Of a stretch of 14,873 nt of DNA, positions 12,997 through 14,873 are shown one piece after another. Each line of letters begins with the position of its first letter. Positions within the stretch are counted from its first letter, which is position 1. The notes beneath the pieces are model-generated. The model saw only the letters and a list, made by a program, of their open reading frames with translations. It did no database searches and was not told the origin of the DNA. Source of the stretch: Thermoleophilia bacterium (GTDB taxonomy: Bacteria; Actinomycetota; Thermoleophilia; Gaiellales; SKUG01). A program made the translations under genes and the position numbers. The stretch lies in assembly GCA_025964465.1 (NCBI GenBank), contig JAOPYS010000107.1, positions 1 to 14,873 on the forward strand, read 5' to 3'.

Positions 12997-14211
12997 ATGC
13001 CCGAGGCCTTCATCTACGACGCGATCCGCACCCCGCGCGGGCGGGGCAAGAAGAACGGATCGCTGCACGAGGTCAAGCCCGTCTCGCTCGTGAGCGGCCT
13101 GCTCCAGGAGCTGACGCGGCGCAACCCGGACCTCGTCTCCAACGAGGTCGACGACGTCGTCCTCGGCTGCGTCACCCCCGTCGGTGACCAAGGCGCCGAC
13201 ATCGCCCGCACCGCGGTGCTGGCCGCGGGCTTCGGCGAGCAGGTCGGCGGCGTCTCGCTCAACCGCTTCTGCGCGTCGGGCCTCGAGGCCGTCAACCAGG
13301 CCGCCGCGCGCGTGCGCAGCGGTTGGGAGGACCTCATCGTCGCGGGCGGCGTCGAATCGATGAGCCGCGTGCCGATGGCGTCCGACGGCGGCGCGTGGGC
13401 CATGGACCCCGAGACGGCGCTCAGCACCTCCTTCGTCCCGCAGGGCATCAGCGCCGACCTCATCGCGACGATCGAGGGCTACGACCGCCAGGCCGTCGAC
13501 GAGTACGCCGTGCGTTCTCAGGACCGCGCCGCGGTGGCCATCGCCGAGGGTCGGTTCGCCAAGTCGATCGTGCCCGTCGTCGACCACAGCGGCCTGACGG
13601 TGCTCGACCACGACGAGCACGCGCGACCCGGCACGACGGTCGAGAGCCTCGCGCGGCTCAGTCCCTCCTTCGAGGTCATGGGGGAGATGGGCGGCTTCAA
13701 CGCCGTCGCGCTCCAGGAGTTCGTCGAGGTCGAGCGGATCGAGCACGTGCACCACGCCGGCAACAGCTCCGGCATCGTCGACGGCGCAGGCCTCGTGCTG
13801 ATCGGGAGCGAGGCCGCCGGCACCCGCCACGGCCTGACCCCGCGCGCCCGCATCGTGTCGACCGCGGTGACCGGATCCAATCCCACCATCATGCTGACGG
13901 GCCCGGCCCCCGCGTCGAAGAAGGCGCTCGCCAAGGCCGGCCTGACGATGGAGGACATGGACCTCGTCGAGATGAACGAGGCGTTCGCCGCCGTCGTGCT
14001 GAAGTTCGCGCGCGACATGGGCGATTACCCGCTCGACCAGATCAACGTCAACGGCGGTGCGATCGCCCTCGGTCACCCGCTCGGCGCGACCGGCGCGATG
14101 ATCCTCGGCACCCTCGTCGACGAGCTCGAGCGCACGGGCGGCCGGTACGGCCTCGCCACGCTGTGCATCGGCGGCGGCATGGGTGTCGCCACCGTCGTCG
14201 AGCGCGTCTGA
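12997..14211 (+). CDS. fadA: Acetyl-CoA acyltransferase (3-ketoacyl-CoA thiolase)
   Basis: 404 residues, full length for a thiolase. It cleaves 3-ketoacyl-CoA with CoA to acetyl-CoA and a shortened acyl-CoA, the last step of beta-oxidation. The nucleophile is Cys92 in NRFCASGLEAV, His360 lies in GGAIALGHPLGATGA and Cys390 in LCIGGGMG. The NEAFAA motif is also present, so the active site is complete. The start at 12997 follows AGGAGCGAGG. An ATG at 12955 in frame has no ribosome binding site and lies next to the operator-like box. The fadB-type gene begins 58 bases downstream, the usual thiolase-multifunctional enzyme pair in actinobacteria. A biosynthetic acetoacetyl-CoA thiolase is less likely given this partner. 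Confidence 0.95.
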   Translation: MPEAFIYDAIRTPRGRGKKNGSLHEVKPVSLVSGLLQELTRRNPDLVSNEVDDVVLGCVTPVGDQGADIARTAVLAAGFGEQVGGVSLNRFCASGLEAVNQAAARVRSGWEDLIVAGGVESMSRVPMASDGGAWAMDPETALSTSFVPQGISADLIATIEGYDRQAVDEYAVRSQDRAAVAIAEGRFAKSIVPVVDHSGLTVLDHDEHARPGTTVESLARLSPSFEVMGEMGGFNAVALQEFVEVERIEHVHHAGNSSGIVDGAGLVLIGSEAAGTRHGLTPRARIVSTAVTGSNPTIMLTGPAPASKKALAKAGLTMEDMDLVEMNEAFAAVVLKFARDMGDYPLDQINVNGGAIALGHPLGATGAMILGTLVDELERTGGRYGLATLCIGGGMGVATVVERV

Positions 14212-14269
14212 CCCGGCCCGTCACCAGCCCCGCACCGCACCGCACACCACCCCAGGAGCCTCCAGCAGC

Positions 14270-14873
14270 ATGACCACCACCGCACCGAGCCCCGCCGTCG
14301 AGGCCGTCCGCTACGAGCTGGCCGACGGGATCGTGACGCTCACGATCGACGACCCCGACCAGAGCGTCAACACGATGAACGCCGCGTACATCGAGTCGTT
14401 CGAGGCTGCGGTGAACCGCGTCGCGGAGGAGATCGCCGCCGACGCCGATGCGGTGACAGGCATCATCGTGACGTCCGGCAAGAAGTCGTTCTTCGCTGGT
14501 GGTGACCTGAAGCTGTTCCAGCAGGCCACCAAGGCGGACGCGCCGCGGCTGTTCGGCGAGGTCGAGCGCGTGAAGGCGACGCTCCGCAAGCTCGAGACCA
14601 TCGGTCGGCCCGTCGTCGCCGCCATCAACGGGGCGGCGCTGGGCGGCGGCTACGAGATCGCGCTCGCGACGCACCACCGCATCGCGGCCGCGGGGCGCTA
14701 CGAGATCGGGCTGCCCGAGGCGAACCTCGGCCTGCTGCCCGGTGGGGGCGGCGTGACGCGCATCGTGCGGATGTTCGGCATCCAGGAGGCGGTGATGAGC
14801 TACCTCCTCAAGCAGGGCCCGCAGTTCTCCCCCGACAAGGCGCTGGCCAAGGGCATGGTGGACCAGGTCGTGC
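14270..14873 (+). CDS. fadB: FadB-type multifunctional beta-oxidation protein, N-terminal part (3' end outside window)
   Basis: The frame opens at the ATG at 14270 (AGGAG 11 bases upstream) and runs off the window after 201 codons. The visible part is an enoyl-CoA hydratase (crotonase) domain: FFAGGDLK at about 74-81 and INGAALGGGYE at about 119-129 form the oxyanion hole. Glu129 and Glu150 align with the two catalytic glutamates of FadB, with one extra residue between them compared with the E. coli enzyme as I recall it. The stretch NTMNAAYIESFEAAV and GLPEANLGLLPGGGGVTRIV are typical of the actinobacterial FadB branch, in which a 3-hydroxyacyl-CoA dehydrogenase domain follows. That second domain is expected beyond the window and is inferred. 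Pairing with the thiolase gene supports the call over a stand-alone hydratase. Confidence 0.9.
   Translation, partial: MTTTAPSPAVEAVRYELADGIVTLTIDDPDQSVNTMNAAYIESFEAAVNRVAEEIAADADAVTGIIVTSGKKSFFAGGDLKLFQQATKADAPRLFGEVERVKATLRKLETIGRPVVAAINGAALGGGYEIALATHHRIAAAGRYEIGLPEANLGLLPGGGGVTRIVRMFGIQEAVMSYLLKQGPQFSPDKALAKGMVDQVV

Noticed and set aside
9925..14076. Very long open frame (over 1,300 codons) on the minus strand
   Set aside because: It is antisense to the kinase, membrane-protein and thiolase genes, is Arg/Ala/Gly/His-rich without domain motifs, and arises from the codon bias of GC-rich genes on the other strand.

Overview
The window is about 15 kb of very GC-rich bacterial DNA with tightly packed genes, many GTG or ATG starts behind AGGAG-like ribosome binding sites, and actinobacterial-style beta-oxidation proteins. 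This fits a high-GC Actinomycetota chromosome. A Thermoleophilia/Solirubrobacterales-type host is my impression only, not shown by any marker gene. No tRNA, rRNA, CRISPR array, insertion sequence or phage gene was seen.

Layout. Positions 1-1304 (+) hold the end of a membrane-anchored alpha/beta hydrolase that begins before the window, followed by a small unknown gene (1380-1745, +). A minus-strand block then runs from 7215 down to 1771: a putative HExxH zinc metalloprotease, an acyl-CoA dehydrogenase 25 bases downstream of it, a lipoprotein built of seven degenerate 36-residue repeats, a 26-residue hydrophobic peptide gene with a strong ribosome binding site, and a membrane HD-GYP cyclic-di-GMP phosphodiesterase. 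The 130 bases ahead of the HD-GYP gene are packed with inverted repeats, one of which covers its start codon.

From 7507 everything is on the plus strand: an SCP2-domain lipid-binding protein and a second acyl-CoA dehydrogenase, a strong terminator hairpin, an OmpR-type response regulator with an overlapping histidine kinase, a five-helix membrane protein with a six-cysteine outer domain, and finally a thiolase followed by the N-terminal part of a FadB-type multifunctional protein cut by the window end.

How the genes fit together. The two acyl-CoA dehydrogenases, SCP2 protein, thiolase and FadB cover all steps of fatty-acyl-CoA beta-oxidation. The same box, GTATTGACTG-N5-TCAAT, lies ahead of both the SCP2/acyl-CoA dehydrogenase genes and the thiolase/fadB genes. 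The first copy is a good 20-base palindrome of the kind bound by TetR-family regulators, so the two units are probably co-regulated by a regulator encoded elsewhere. Between them sits the two-component system. Three 7-base direct repeats with an 11-base period, typical geometry for OmpR-family regulators, lie just upstream of the membrane-protein gene and suggest it is a target. The HD-GYP, small peptide and repeat lipoprotein form a separate cell-surface and signalling neighbourhood and hold the least familiar material in the window.
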